DNA of 45,051 nt from Paracoccaceae bacterium (GCA_028285485.1 JANQPC010000021.1:1-45051); one strand, 5' to 3'; shown: positions 34,326 through 43,535, numbered from the stretch's first letter. Notes: a model not told the origin generated them from the sequence alone. Program-made: numbers and translations.

Positions 34326-36056
34326 ATGAGCTTGGATGAGACGAATGTCCTTGGGCAGAACCTCGGCACAGCTGAGTTTCCCGTTACCTGGGAGACCGGC
34401 GAGCAAGAGCTGTTCTGGATCCTGGACGATCTGCATTGCCCGAACCCGCTTTCACCGATGTTCTTTGATATTGGCGGCTGGTGGCTGACTTGCGATCATA
34501 TGTTCCGCCGGTTCGGCACGCCCTTCGCCAGCGACTGGGTTGCCAAGAACGTAAACGGATATCTCTACACCGCCGCGCTGCCCGCCACCCCGGGCCTGCA
34601 TGTGGAGGCGATGGAGTATCAGAACCGCTACGTGCCCCGGGTGCCCCATGATCCCGACTATGCGGGCAAGATCGGCGCCTATCTCGGGAACGTTCTGCCG
34701 CATTACGCGGAGAACTTCCTCGATTGGTGGAACGATCGCATCCTGCCGGAGATGAAGACGAATTTCGACTATATCGACGGGTTCGACAAAGAGGGCGCGA
34801 GCCTCACCGCGCTGGCGGTTCTTCTCGAAGACATGATCGATATCCATGACCGGCATTGGAAGATCCACTGGATGCTGAACTTCGCCCAGTTCTCGGCCAC
34901 GATGGCCTTGAATGGCGCGATTGATGAATTCAAGCCCAATGCAGACCCGGCTCTCAAGGGCCGCCTGCAAAGCTCGGTCAAGGACCGGAACTGGGATAGC
35001 GTTGAAGCGCTCTGGAAGATGAAAGAGACCGTGAAGGCGAGCCAGACGCTGAAAAACGCGTTCGGGGCCGAAACGGCCGCGGGTGTGATGACGGCGCTGG
35101 AAGGTTCCGATGAGGGCCGGGCGCTGATCAGGGATCAGCTTGAGCCCTATCTGCAAGAGTTTGGCCACAAGGCGCTCTGGTCTCATGAGACCCGCTTCCC
35201 GCTTTGGATCGAAAACCCGGGCCCCGCCATTGAGGCGGTGCGGGGCTACGTGATCTCGGATTACGATTATCCCAAGACGATCAAAGAGGTGGAAGACGAT
35301 CTGAATGCCGCGATTGCCGAATGCATGGATGGCATTGAAGGCGAAGCCCGCGAGAAATTGCAGGCCGCGCTCGATGGGTCGCTCAGGATGAACCCGCTGA
35401 CACCGGATCACCACTTCTACATCGATCAGGGCACCAATGCCCGCCTGCGCACCGTGCTGATCGCGATCGGCAAGAAGCTGGTCGAGATGGATGTCATCGA
35501 CGATCAGGAAGACATCATGTTCCTGCGCTACAACGAGCTGCGCGCCCTTGTGGGCGATCAGGGCGCCTATGATGCGCGCGACATCGTCTCAGATCGCCGC
35601 GATGAAGACGAGGAAGCAACCTCGAAGCGGCCGCCCGATTGGATCGGCACGGCAACGCAAGAGGCGCTCGATTTCCCCTATGCCGGGCTTTGGGGATTTC
35701 CCGAACGGTTCTACCGCGAGCCGCCCACCAAGGCGGGGGAGATCACCGGGCTCGCAGCCTCTCCGGGCGTTATCGAGGCCAAGGCGCGGGTGATCACCGA
35801 TCTCGATCAGTTCCACACCGTGCAGGAAGGCGAAGTTCTGGTGTGCCGGATGACGAACCCTGCCTGGGTGGTTCTCTTCACACAGATCTCCGGCCTCGTA
35901 ACGGATGCCGGGGGCACAACTTCGCATTCCGCTGTGGTCTCGCGCGAGTTTGGGCTGCCGGCGGTGGTGGGCACCTCGGTTGCGACCAAGGATATCAAGA
36001 CGGGCGATACCGTTCGGGTGAACGGCACCACCGGGGTTGTTGAAATCCTCACCTGA
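34326..36056 (+). CDS. PEP-utilising-enzyme-like phosphohistidine subunit of a split dikinase
   Basis: 576 aa, GGGAGGAACAC before the ATG. Residues about 480-576 form the swivelling phosphohistidine domain (GGTTSHSAVVSREFGLPAVV, catalytic H534). The first about 430 residues are a mainly helical region rich in Trp and aromatic residues (FDIGGWWLTCDHMF, HWKIHWMLNFAQF), resembling in layout the acceptor-binding region of rifampin phosphotransferase or the large subunit of phenylphosphate synthase. There is no ATP-grasp part and no C-terminal PEP/pyruvate TIM barrel. The ATP-grasp part is encoded at 36864. Together they could move the beta-phosphate of ATP through H534 to a hydroxyl on an unknown small molecule. 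Confidence 0.85.
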   Translation: MSLDETNVLGQNLGTAEFPVTWETGEQELFWILDDLHCPNPLSPMFFDIGGWWLTCDHMFRRFGTPFASDWVAKNVNGYLYTAALPATPGLHVEAMEYQNRYVPRVPHDPDYAGKIGAYLGNVLPHYAENFLDWWNDRILPEMKTNFDYIDGFDKEGASLTALAVLLEDMIDIHDRHWKIHWMLNFAQFSATMALNGAIDEFKPNADPALKGRLQSSVKDRNWDSVEALWKMKETVKASQTLKNAFGAETAAGVMTALEGSDEGRALIRDQLEPYLQEFGHKALWSHETRFPLWIENPGPAIEAVRGYVISDYDYPKTIKEVEDDLNAAIAECMDGIEGEAREKLQAALDGSLRMNPLTPDHHFYIDQGTNARLRTVLIAIGKKLVEMDVIDDQEDIMFLRYNELRALVGDQGAYDARDIVSDRRDEDEEATSKRPPDWIGTATQEALDFPYAGLWGFPERFYREPPTKAGEITGLAASPGVIEAKARVITDLDQFHTVQEGEVLVCRMTNPAWVVLFTQISGLVTDAGGTTSHSAVVSREFGLPAVVGTSVATKDIKTGDTVRVNGTTGVVEILT

Positions 36057-36148
36057 CGCCCGCGCGGCGCGCCTGCTGTCTTCTCCGCCCCGCGGGCCCT
36101 CTCTCCGAGGGGCGGAGACACTCCAACTGAGCCAAGGGGATCTGTTTC

Positions 36149-36871
36149 ATGGGATATCGGTTTGTCGATCTGTCCATGCCTGTGCATCAGGAGATGAAGG
36201 TGTTTCCCCGCCTGGCCCAGCCGAAAGTGGAGATGGTGGATACCTGGAAAGGGTTCGCCGAGGCCATCGGGGCTTCCGAATACGGCGAAGATCACCTGAC
36301 CGCCCATTGTTCGGTCACCGTCAGTGACCATGCCGGCACCCATATGGATGCGCTCAAGCATATGGGTAACGAGGAGACGCCCGGCCCCGAAGGCATTCCG
36401 CTTGACTACTGCTTCGGCGATGGCGTGGTTCTGGATTTTCGGCACCTCGATTTCGGCTCGGCGATCACGATCGAGGATATGAAAGAGGCGCTTGCGCGAA
36501 TCGACTACAAGCTGAAGCCGCGGGATATCGTTCTGATCCGCACCGGCGCCTCGGACTACAACGACGAAGACCGGTATCTGACCGATCATGTGGGCATGTC
36601 AGCCGAGGCAACCAAGTGGCTGATTGAGCAGGATTGCCGGGTCACCGGCACCGACGCGCCCACTTGGGATCCACCGGTCTGGGCGATGTTTGAAACCAAG
36701 AAGTTCTGGCTCGCCCACAAGGTGATGATGACCGATGCCTACTGGCATATCGAGAACCTGACCAATCTGGGCGATCTGCCGCCGCATGGCTTCAAGCTTT
36801 CCGTCTTCCCGGTCAAATGGGTGGGCACCACCGGAGCCCCCGTCAGAGCTGTGGGGATTATCGATGGGTAA
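36149..36871 (+). CDS. Cyclase-family metal-dependent hydrolase (kynurenine formamidase-like)
   Basis: 240 aa, with AAGGGGATCTG before the ATG. The Cyclase family metal site H-x3-H-x-D-x3-H is clear at H61, H65, D67 and H71 (SDHAGTHMDALKH). Members hydrolyse amides, formamides or cyclic amides and lactones. No signal peptide. It stands between the two dikinase halves and its stop overlaps the ATP-grasp gene by eight bases (ATGGGTAA), so all three are one translational unit. Substrate unknown. Confidence 0.9.
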   Translation: MGYRFVDLSMPVHQEMKVFPRLAQPKVEMVDTWKGFAEAIGASEYGEDHLTAHCSVTVSDHAGTHMDALKHMGNEETPGPEGIPLDYCFGDGVVLDFRHLDFGSAITIEDMKEALARIDYKLKPRDIVLIRTGASDYNDEDRYLTDHVGMSAEATKWLIEQDCRVTGTDAPTWDPPVWAMFETKKFWLAHKVMMTDAYWHIENLTNLGDLPPHGFKLSVFPVKWVGTTGAPVRAVGIIDG

Positions 36872-37679
36872 GCGCGTTCTCTGGTTTCACGATGCGGAAT
36901 GCTGCGATGTGGCTGCCGCAGGCGGCAAGGGCGCAAGCCTGGCTTCGATGACGCAGCAGAACCTGCCGGTGCCCGGTGGCTTTTCGGTGCCCGCCGATGT
37001 GTTGGAGCAATGCGTGGATGGCGATGCGCTTCGCGCCCATGCCCGGGCGCAGAACCACGCCGCGGCCGTAAAGCTGGTGGAGGAAACGGCAGCCGTGCCC
37101 CAGGAGGTTCTGGAGGCCTATGCCGAGCTTGGCGGTGGCAAGGTGGCGGTCCGCTCCTCGGCCAGCGCCGAGGATTCTGAGGCCGCGAGCTATGCGGGCC
37201 AGCAGGAAACCTACCTCAACATCGAAGGCGCAGAAGCGGTCCGCAAAGCCGTGATCGATTGCTGGGCCTCGTTCTTTTCCGAGCGCGCCCTGTTCTATCG
37301 CGGCGAGATGGGCAATCTCGACGATCTGCGCATGGCGGTTGTCGTCCAGAAAATGGTGGATGCCGATAAGGCCGGCGTTGCCTTCACCATCCATCCCGTG
37401 ACGCGCCGCAAGGATCGCATGCTGATCGAAGCCGTGCACGGCCTGGGCGAACAGGTGGTATCGGGCGAGGTTACGCCCGACCACTACGTGGTCGATCGAA
37501 AGGGCCGGGAAAAGAAATCCGATACACCCCATGGCGGGGTTCTGGCGGCAGATGAGCTCGCCCGCCTCGCCGAAATGGCCATAAACCTCGAAAAACACTA
37601 CGGAAAACCGCAGGATATCGAATGGGCGATCTACGGATCGGACATCTTTCTTCTGCAATCCCGGCCCGTCACCGCATGA
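36864..37679 (+). CDS. ATP-grasp (PPDK N-terminal-like) subunit of a split dikinase
   Basis: 271 aa, starting MGKRVLWFHDAE and overlapping the cyclase gene by eight bases. It corresponds to only the N-terminal nucleotide-binding part of PEP synthase: GGKGASLA (20-27), VRSSASAEDS (96-105, with the conserved Arg), VVQKMVDADKAGVAFTIHPVT, and the C-terminal DIEWAIYGSDIFLLQSRPVT. The protein stops exactly where a normal dikinase would continue into the swivelling domain, which here is a separate gene at 34326. It should bind ATP and phosphorylate H534 of that partner. Confidence 0.9.
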   Translation: MGKRVLWFHDAECCDVAAAGGKGASLASMTQQNLPVPGGFSVPADVLEQCVDGDALRAHARAQNHAAAVKLVEETAAVPQEVLEAYAELGGGKVAVRSSASAEDSEAASYAGQQETYLNIEGAEAVRKAVIDCWASFFSERALFYRGEMGNLDDLRMAVVVQKMVDADKAGVAFTIHPVTRRKDRMLIEAVHGLGEQVVSGEVTPDHYVVDRKGREKKSDTPHGGVLAADELARLAEMAINLEKHYGKPQDIEWAIYGSDIFLLQSRPVTA

Positions 37680-37722
37680 CCGAGCCGCCGCGGGCCGGTG
37701 GGAATCCAAGGGGAGAAAGACC

Positions 37723-38196
37723 ATGAAAACCAGAATGTCTCTTACACTGGCGGCCCTCGCGCTCGCCCCGGCGGCCGCCCTCGCAGAAGGGCATGGCCGG
37801 GACCTGCCGGCCTATGTTCTTCAGCCCAATGCCGAACTGGTCACGATGGAGCATCTCGATGCATTGAACGAATGCGATTGGGATAGGCTGATGGCGCAAT
37901 ATCCCGAGGAAGTTCTCTTCATGCTTCCCAACGGGGTCTGGGTCGAGGGCCGCGCCGCCATTGGCGATGTGTTTGCGGGCTTTTGCACGCCGCGCGAAGA
38001 CGGCGGGTTTCTCGGCGCCACCTTCATTCCCGAACGGGTCAAGACCATCGGCAACACGGTCAACGTATCCTGGCGGATGGAGGCCGATTTTCTGGCCGAG
38101 CCCTACAAGGGGGCCGACGCATACGTGACCCATGACGGGATGATGTACGTGCAGGTCACCACCTTCGATCCCGGCGAGATGGTGTTCGCCGAGTAA
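37723..38196 (+). CDS. Secreted NTF2/SnoaL-like protein
   Basis: 157 aa with a clear signal peptide (about residues 1-21, MKTRMSLTL to AAALA), so probably periplasmic. The mature part has the NTF2-like pattern: an initial helix LVTMEHLDALNECDWDRLMA, strand EEVLFMLPNGVWVEG, helix AAIGDVFAGF, then paired strands. NTF2-like folds serve as small enzymes (isomerases, cyclases) or binding proteins; here the function is unknown. GGGGAGAAAG is the ribosome site. It lies between the dikinase genes and the Liv-type transporter. Confidence 0.75.
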   Translation: MKTRMSLTLAALALAPAAALAEGHGRDLPAYVLQPNAELVTMEHLDALNECDWDRLMAQYPEEVLFMLPNGVWVEGRAAIGDVFAGFCTPREDGGFLGATFIPERVKTIGNTVNVSWRMEADFLAEPYKGADAYVTHDGMMYVQVTTFDPGEMVFAE

Positions 38197-38247
38197 TCAA
38201 GCCATCCCGCGGAGCCGCCGGGCGCCGCGGGCAACACGAGGGTGCTC

Positions 38248-39099
38248 ATGCTTCTTGTTGATGCCATTTTCATCGGGCTGTTGGAGGCCTCGCCGCTGAT
38301 CCTCGCGGCGATGGGGTTCACGCTGATCTTCTACCTCAACGGGTTCATGAACATCGCCTATGCCGAAACCATCACCTTCGGCGCCTATTTCGCGATCCTG
38401 TTCAACGTGGTGCTGGGCCTGCATTTCTACATGGCGATCGTGCCCTCGATGCTTTTCTCGGGGGTGATGAGCGTGATCGTCTATCTCGGCATCTTCCGCC
38501 CGGCTCTGAACCGCGGCGTGGGCCCGACGGAGATGATCATCCTCTCCGTCGGGGTGTCGTTCATGCTGCGTTACGGGCTGATCCTGATCGTGGGGCCCGA
38601 GAACCTGTTCCTCAATGAACCGAACGTCACCTACATGCAGTTCATGGGCCTCGGGGCCACGAACCTGCAGCTCATCGCGCTGGCGCTTGTCGTTCTGACC
38701 GCGGGAACGCTGTACTGGATGATCTACAACACCGGGCTTGGCGAGCAGATGCGCGGGCTCGCCAACAACCACGATCTGGCGATGGCCAGCGGGATCGATC
38801 CGCACAGAACCTCGATGGTGATCTGGTTCATCGCCGGATGTGCAGGCGGGCTGTCGGGCGTGTTTTCCGGCGTCTTCGCCCAGGTGACACCCTATATGGG
38901 CTGGAACGTCATCCTGATCACCATGCTCGTCACCATCGTTGCCGGGATCGGCAGCGTGCGCGGCGCGGCGCTGGCGGCCATCGTGGCCGGGATCCTGACG
39001 GCCTTCATCACGCTCGTGTCGAAACCGCTTTACTCCGAGGTTGCGCTTCTGCTGGCCTTCATCGGTGTGCTGACCTTTCGCGGCGCGAGGACAGCCTGA
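38248..39099 (+). CDS. livH: Branched-chain-type ABC transporter permease (LivH-like)
   Basis: First membrane subunit of a HAAT-type ABC importer, 283 aa from the ATG at 38248; a GTG six bases upstream is in frame, but CGAGG spacing favours the ATG. About eight hydrophobic segments, with the family stretches LGEQMRGLANNHDLAMASGID (two blocks) and VTIVAGIGSVRGAALAAIVAG. Its stop overlaps livM by one base (TGATG). Such transporters move amino acids, amides, urea or aromatic acids, so the gene symbol is by family only. Confidence 0.9.
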   Translation: MLLVDAIFIGLLEASPLILAAMGFTLIFYLNGFMNIAYAETITFGAYFAILFNVVLGLHFYMAIVPSMLFSGVMSVIVYLGIFRPALNRGVGPTEMIILSVGVSFMLRYGLILIVGPENLFLNEPNVTYMQFMGLGATNLQLIALALVVLTAGTLYWMIYNTGLGEQMRGLANNHDLAMASGIDPHRTSMVIWFIAGCAGGLSGVFSGVFAQVTPYMGWNVILITMLVTIVAGIGSVRGAALAAIVAGILTAFITLVSKPLYSEVALLLAFIGVLTFRGARTA

Positions 39100-40031
39100 T
39101 GGATTATCTGATTTTTTCCTTCTCGCTGATGCTGATCTATATCGGCCTCGCCCAGCTTCTTCACATCCAGTTCGGGCTCGCGGGCATCCCGAATTTCGGT
39201 GTTGTCGGGTTCTGGGGGCTGGGCCTCTACGGCACCGGCGTTCTTTACGTCACCTATTCCTTCCCGCTTCTGGCGGCGATCGCGGCGGCCTCGCTGATCT
39301 CGGCCGCGGTGGCATGGGTTCTGGCCTATCTGGTTTTGCAGCGCAGCGGGCAATCCATCCTGGCGGCGACCCTGGCCCTTGCGGCCATCGTGGCCACGCT
39401 GGTGGTGACCGAGAAGGATATCACCGGCGGCGTGCAGGGGATCGGAACCATCGGTTTCCCGTTCTCGGAGATGGCCAACCGCAACGTGATCTATTTTGGC
39501 TTTCTGCTGGCGGTGGTGATCGGGTTGATCTGGGTATCGGCCCGGCTGCGCGACAGCCGCCTTGGCCGCCAGCTGATTGCCATTCGCGACAATGAAGAAC
39601 TTGCGGCGAGCCTCGGCAAGGATACCGCCGCAGCCAAGCGCATGACCTTTGTTGTGACTTGCGCGCTGATGGGGGTTCTGGGCGGGCTATCGGCCCCGCT
39701 GCACCAGTTCCTTGTGCCCTATCATCTGGCCCCGTCCCTCACCTTCGCGGTCTGGATCGCGCTGGTTCTGGGTGGCAAGGGGCACAACCTCGGCGCCATG
39801 ATCGGGGTCTTCGCCACCTTCGGCCTGTTCGACATTCTGATCGAAACCTACGCCCCGGTGCCGCAGGACTACGCGCTGATGGTGCCGAACTTCAAACTGT
39901 TCTGCTACGGCGCGCTTTTGGTTCTGATCATCATGTACCGGCCCACCGGCATTCTGGGTGAGGACGCGCCGCACGAGCGGCCCAAGGCGGCGCCCACGCC
40001 CGTGCCCGACACCCCGGTAAAGGAGGGCTGA
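39099..40031 (+). CDS. livM: Branched-chain-type ABC transporter permease (LivM-like)
   Basis: Second membrane subunit, 310 aa from MDYLIFSFSL; the frame is open further upstream but inside livH. GLAGIPNFGVVGFWGLGLYG is the LivM N-terminal landmark, and RDSRLGRQLIAIRDNEELAAS with GKDTAAAKRMTF is the cytoplasmic EAA-like loop. The C-terminal hydrophilic tail carries the AAGGAGGG ribosome site of livG. Confidence 0.9.
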   Translation: MDYLIFSFSLMLIYIGLAQLLHIQFGLAGIPNFGVVGFWGLGLYGTGVLYVTYSFPLLAAIAAASLISAAVAWVLAYLVLQRSGQSILAATLALAAIVATLVVTEKDITGGVQGIGTIGFPFSEMANRNVIYFGFLLAVVIGLIWVSARLRDSRLGRQLIAIRDNEELAASLGKDTAAAKRMTFVVTCALMGVLGGLSAPLHQFLVPYHLAPSLTFAVWIALVLGGKGHNLGAMIGVFATFGLFDILIETYAPVPQDYALMVPNFKLFCYGALLVLIIMYRPTGILGEDAPHERPKAAPTPVPDTPVKEG

Positions 40032-40034
40032 GCG

Positions 40035-40781
40035 ATGAAGCTGGAAGCGGCGAACCTCACCAAATCCTACCACCAGCACGAGGTTGTCAATATCGAGAAG
40101 GTGGCCTTCGGCGCCAAGGGGCTTGAAGGGCTGATCGGCCCCAACGGGGCTGGCAAATCCACCCTCATGGGGCTTCTGACCCGCCGGATCGCGCCCACCA
40201 GCGGGCAGATCAAGCTCGATACGGGGCAGGGCGCCAGATCGCTCAACCCCCTGAAATCCCACGAGGTTGCCCGGATCGGGTTGATCAAGACGAACCAGCG
40301 CATTCAGGGCTTTGACAGCCTCACCATTCGCGACAGCCTGCGGCTGGCCGCTTCGGACCCGAAAACCGAAGGCTTCATGAGCATCTTTGCAGGCGAGCGG
40401 GATGCCGAGGATATCGAAGAGAGAGTGTCGCGCCTGATCGAAGCCTTCCCGTTTACCGATCGTAATGGCTACGCCCGGTCTGGAGGTGAGAAGAAGCTGC
40501 TCGATATCCTGCGCTGCCTGATTGCGGAACCAAAGCTTCTTTTGATGGACGAACCGACAGCCGGTTTGCCCGACGATATCACCCGCACGGTGATGGAGAT
40601 GGTTCGCGAGAAAGTCGCGGGCGGCGAGATGCGGGTGGTGGTGGTTGAACACGACCTGCCGCTGATCTGGGAATACTGCGACTACGTTCACTTCCTTTCC
40701 GAGGGCAGCATCCTCTTCGAGGGCGCCCCCGAAGAGGTGAAGGCGAACCGCGTCGTGGCCGAAAAGTACATGGGGGTCTGA
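40035..40781 (+). CDS. livG: Branched-chain-type ABC transporter ATPase (LivG-like)
   Basis: 248-aa ATP-binding subunit. Walker A GPNGAGKSTL, Walker B LLLMDEPTAGLPDD, switch His in VVVEHDLPLI. The signature reads RSGGEKKLLDILR rather than the common LSGGQ/LSYGQ form. AGGAGGG lies about eight bases before the ATG. Followed three bases later by livF. Confidence 0.92.
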   Translation: MKLEAANLTKSYHQHEVVNIEKVAFGAKGLEGLIGPNGAGKSTLMGLLTRRIAPTSGQIKLDTGQGARSLNPLKSHEVARIGLIKTNQRIQGFDSLTIRDSLRLAASDPKTEGFMSIFAGERDAEDIEERVSRLIEAFPFTDRNGYARSGGEKKLLDILRCLIAEPKLLLMDEPTAGLPDDITRTVMEMVREKVAGGEMRVVVVEHDLPLIWEYCDYVHFLSEGSILFEGAPEEVKANRVVAEKYMGV

Positions 40782-40784
40782 GCC

Positions 40785-41477
40785 ATGTTCGATGTTCAGG
40801 CGATGCGCAGCGGCTACGGCGATATGGCCGTTCTCAAAGACCTTACCTTTTCGATCAAGGATGAGATCTTTGCCGTGCTTGGCGCCAATGGCGCGGGCAA
40901 GACCACCCTTCTGAAAACGCTCGCGCGGCTTTTGCCGCTGCAATCGGGCAGCATGAAGCTGGGCGGCGCGGATGTATCCGCAACCCCCGCCCACGCGATG
41001 CCAAGCGCGGGCGTGGCCTACGTTCCGCAAGAGGGCAATGTCTTTCCCGATCTCTCGGTTGCCGAGAACCTTTCCATCGGCGGGCGCACGGGCCACCGGC
41101 CCAAAGAAGAGAAGCTTGAAGAGGTTTTTGATCTCTTTCCCCGCCTGAAAGAACGGCTGAGCCAGGCGGCGGGCTCGCTTTCAGGCGGCGAGGGGCAGAT
41201 GCTCGCCGTGGGCCGCGCGCTTATGCAGGATCCAAAGGTTCTGTTGCTGGATGAGCCTTCGGCGGGGCTGTCGCCCATATTCGTCGATACGCTTTTTTCC
41301 AGCATCGAGAAGGCGCGCAAGGAAAGCGGCGTGACCATCGTTCTGGCCGAACAGAACGCCGTCAAAACCCTCGAAATCGCAGATCGCGTGATGGTGCTTT
41401 CCTTGGGAGAGATGCACTTGCTGCGCGAGCGCGAAGGCCTGGAAATGAAAGATATAACAGAGGCTTACCACATCTGA
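40785..41477 (+). CDS. livF: Branched-chain-type ABC transporter ATPase (LivF-like)
   Basis: 230-aa second ATPase of the importer. Walker A GANGAGKTTLLK, signature LSGGEGQMLAVGRAL, Walker B VLLLDEPSAGLSP, switch region VLAEQNAVKTLE. Complete and typical. The stop lies 34 bases before the binding-protein gene. Confidence 0.93.
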   Translation: MFDVQAMRSGYGDMAVLKDLTFSIKDEIFAVLGANGAGKTTLLKTLARLLPLQSGSMKLGGADVSATPAHAMPSAGVAYVPQEGNVFPDLSVAENLSIGGRTGHRPKEEKLEEVFDLFPRLKERLSQAAGSLSGGEGQMLAVGRALMQDPKVLLLDEPSAGLSPIFVDTLFSSIEKARKESGVTIVLAEQNAVKTLEIADRVMVLSLGEMHLLREREGLEMKDITEAYHI

Positions 41478-41511
41478 ACTGTAAGACAATCGACCAATGG
41501 AGGAGACATCG

Positions 41512-42771
41512 ATGACTCGCAGGACACTAACATTCACAAGCGCTATCGCCCTTGCCGCGGGCTTCGGCCTTGCGGCCCCCGCGGTGGCCGAAGAAGAGAT
41601 CGTGGTCGGCCATCTGACCTATCATACCGGCGAATTCGGCGCCTTCGGCCCGTTCTTTGACGGCGTGGCCGAAATGGTGCTTTCCAAGATCAACCAGGAT
41701 CCGCCGCTGGGCATGCCGATGCGGGCGATCCACCAGGATCTGGGCACGGTGGGCGAGGCCCGCGCGGCGCGCAAACTGGTGGATAGCGATGGTGTCCACA
41801 TCCTCTTGAACCCCGCCCACAGCTATCTCAGCTACCGCGAGTTCATGCTCGAAACCGTGGCTGAGAACAGCCTGCCGCTGATGCCTTCGGTTCATGGCGG
41901 TGCGATTGAAGGGACAATCGGCGGTGTTGCCGAGGAACCGATCTTCCGCGGCTCGCCGCTTGATACCGCCAATGGCACGGCGGCGCTTTTGCATGTTCGC
42001 GACGCGGGCAAGCAGAACGTGGTGATCGTGGCCACCGAGGTCGCCGGTTCGCAGCTTCAGAAGGAAGCCGCCGTGCGCACGGCAGAGGCCATCGGCTTCG
42101 AGGTTCTGGGTGATTTCGATATCCAGGCCGGGGAAAGCAACTACCGCTCCGTCGTGGCCCGGATCAACCGGCTCGAGCCCGATGCGATCGTGATGTTCTC
42201 ATCCCCGCAAGCGGGCGGCAGCTTCGTGAAGAACGCCGCGGAATCCGGGGCATCCTACTACATCGTCGGCTCGGGCGAATGGCAGGAGACGGAATTCTTC
42301 GACACGGCCACCGAAAGCGCCCTTGGCCAGCATGAGCGCGTGGTTCTGGCCGCCAATTCGCATTCCGATAACCCCTCCTTCGCGCCGTACATGGAGTTTG
42401 CGCAGGCCTCCCAATGGATTGACGATATCGGTGATCCGGCGAACTCCTACGCGATCCAGTATTATGACCTCATGGTCGCCACGGCCCTGGCCATTGAAAA
42501 GGCCGGTGAGGTAAGCACCGCGAGCTGGACCCAGGCCATGTATGACGTGACCGGCGGTGAAGGCGAAGTTGTCTACAGCTACGAAGACGGCATCGCCGCC
42601 ATCCGCGCGGGGAACGAGATCAACTACGATGGTGTGACCGGTTCGATGGAATACACCGATACCGGCATCGTTGCGGGCATCTTCGGCATCTTTGAGTGGC
42701 AATCTGATGGCTCGATCTCGCAAGTCGGCAGCGTGAGCGCGGACGATGTGCTGGCGCTTGAAGCCATGTAA
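41512..42771 (+). CDS. Branched-chain-type ABC transporter binding protein (Peripla_BP_6)
   Basis: 419-aa periplasmic receptor of the importer. I start at the ATG at 41512 because GGAGGA lies eight bases upstream; the ATG at 41497 is part of that site. Signal peptide of about 26 residues ending APAVAEEE. Type I fold landmarks: IVVGHLTYHTGEFGAFGP, then HILLNPAHSYLSYREFM and VVIVATEVAGSQLQKEAA (positions about 100 and 165). The ligand pocket residues cannot be assigned by eye. A strong terminator-like hairpin follows directly. Confidence 0.92.
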   Translation: MTRRTLTFTSAIALAAGFGLAAPAVAEEEIVVGHLTYHTGEFGAFGPFFDGVAEMVLSKINQDPPLGMPMRAIHQDLGTVGEARAARKLVDSDGVHILLNPAHSYLSYREFMLETVAENSLPLMPSVHGGAIEGTIGGVAEEPIFRGSPLDTANGTAALLHVRDAGKQNVVIVATEVAGSQLQKEAAVRTAEAIGFEVLGDFDIQAGESNYRSVVARINRLEPDAIVMFSSPQAGGSFVKNAAESGASYYIVGSGEWQETEFFDTATESALGQHERVVLAANSHSDNPSFAPYMEFAQASQWIDDIGDPANSYAIQYYDLMVATALAIEKAGEVSTASWTQAMYDVTGGEGEVVYSYEDGIAAIRAGNEINYDGVTGSMEYTDTGIVAGIFGIFEWQSDGSISQVGSVSADDVLALEAM

Positions 42772-42780
42772 GCAACCGTG

Positions 42781-42812
42781 CCCCGGCCGTTGATCGGCCG
42801 GGGCAGATTTTT
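42781..42812 (+). terminator. Rho-independent-type terminator inside the operon
   Basis: CCCCGGCCG (42781-42789) and CGGCCGGGG (42795-42803) are perfect 9-bp arms around TTGAT, followed by CAGATTTTT with a T5 run (42808-42812). It lies nine bases after the binding-protein stop and 17 before the next gene. It probably lowers transcription of the downstream oxidase genes and protects the binding-protein message. Confidence 0.75.
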
Positions 42813-42828
42813 CGGAAGGGACAGGGCA

Positions 42829-43509
42829 ATGGATATCAGATGGTACGGGCACGCAGCCTTCAGATTGCAGGCCGAGAACGGAACATCGGTTATCACCGAT
42901 CCCTTTCAACCCGATCTTGTGGGCTACGCCCCGATCCCGGATGCCGCCGATATCGTTGTGCGCTCCAGCGCCGATGACAAAGGCCATTGCCGCGAAGATC
43001 TGATCCCGGGCGAGCACGCGCTGGTTGAGGCGCTTGAGGTTGCCCAGAACGGCGGCAAGACACGTGTGGGCGGCGTTGAATTCACCGCCATGGAGGCGAT
43101 GGAATACGAGCACCACTTTGAACATGAGGTGCCTGGCCAGAACGCGATGTACCGGTTCGAGCTCGACGGTATCAAGATCGCGCATATGGGCGATGTCGGG
43201 AACCGGCTGACGCCAAAGCAACTGGAATTCTATGAGGATGTGGATGTGCTGCTGGCGCTGACCGGCTCGATCCTGACGATCAAGATGCCGGACCTGATGG
43301 AGATGATTCACAAGGTATCGCCCAAGATCGTGATCCCGATGCATTTTCGAACCCTCACCTACCGGCGGCAGGCGGGGGCCTGGGTTGAGGAGTTTTTGAT
43401 CAACTTTCACCCAGAGCAGATCGATTACGCGCTGAGCTACGACGCCACGATCGCCAAGGCGGAACTACCGGACGAAACGCGCGTTCTGGTCATGGACTAT
43501 CATCGATAA
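42829..43509 (+). CDS. Metallo-beta-lactamase-fold hydrolase (UlaG-like)
   Basis: 226 aa from MDIRWYGHAAFRLQ; GGAAGGGACAGGGC supplies the ribosome site. The YGHAAFRL start and ITDPF strand (TSVITDPFQPDL) resemble the UlaG/YtnP branch, and VIPMHFRTL near the end carries a conserved His. The canonical HxHxDH motif is not evident, which is common for this branch. No signal peptide. Possible roles are lactone or phosphodiester hydrolysis; the sequence does not say which. Confidence 0.8.
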   Translation: MDIRWYGHAAFRLQAENGTSVITDPFQPDLVGYAPIPDAADIVVRSSADDKGHCREDLIPGEHALVEALEVAQNGGKTRVGGVEFTAMEAMEYEHHFEHEVPGQNAMYRFELDGIKIAHMGDVGNRLTPKQLEFYEDVDVLLALTGSILTIKMPDLMEMIHKVSPKIVIPMHFRTLTYRRQAGAWVEEFLINFHPEQIDYALSYDATIAKAELPDETRVLVMDYHR

Positions 43510-43535
43510 ATCAATGGCTTGCCCGGCACGAAATC

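Noticed and set aside
39687-41096. A 469-codon minus-strand frame opposite livM, livG and livF
   Set aside because: Antisense to three ABC transporter genes with full motifs; no domain of its own.
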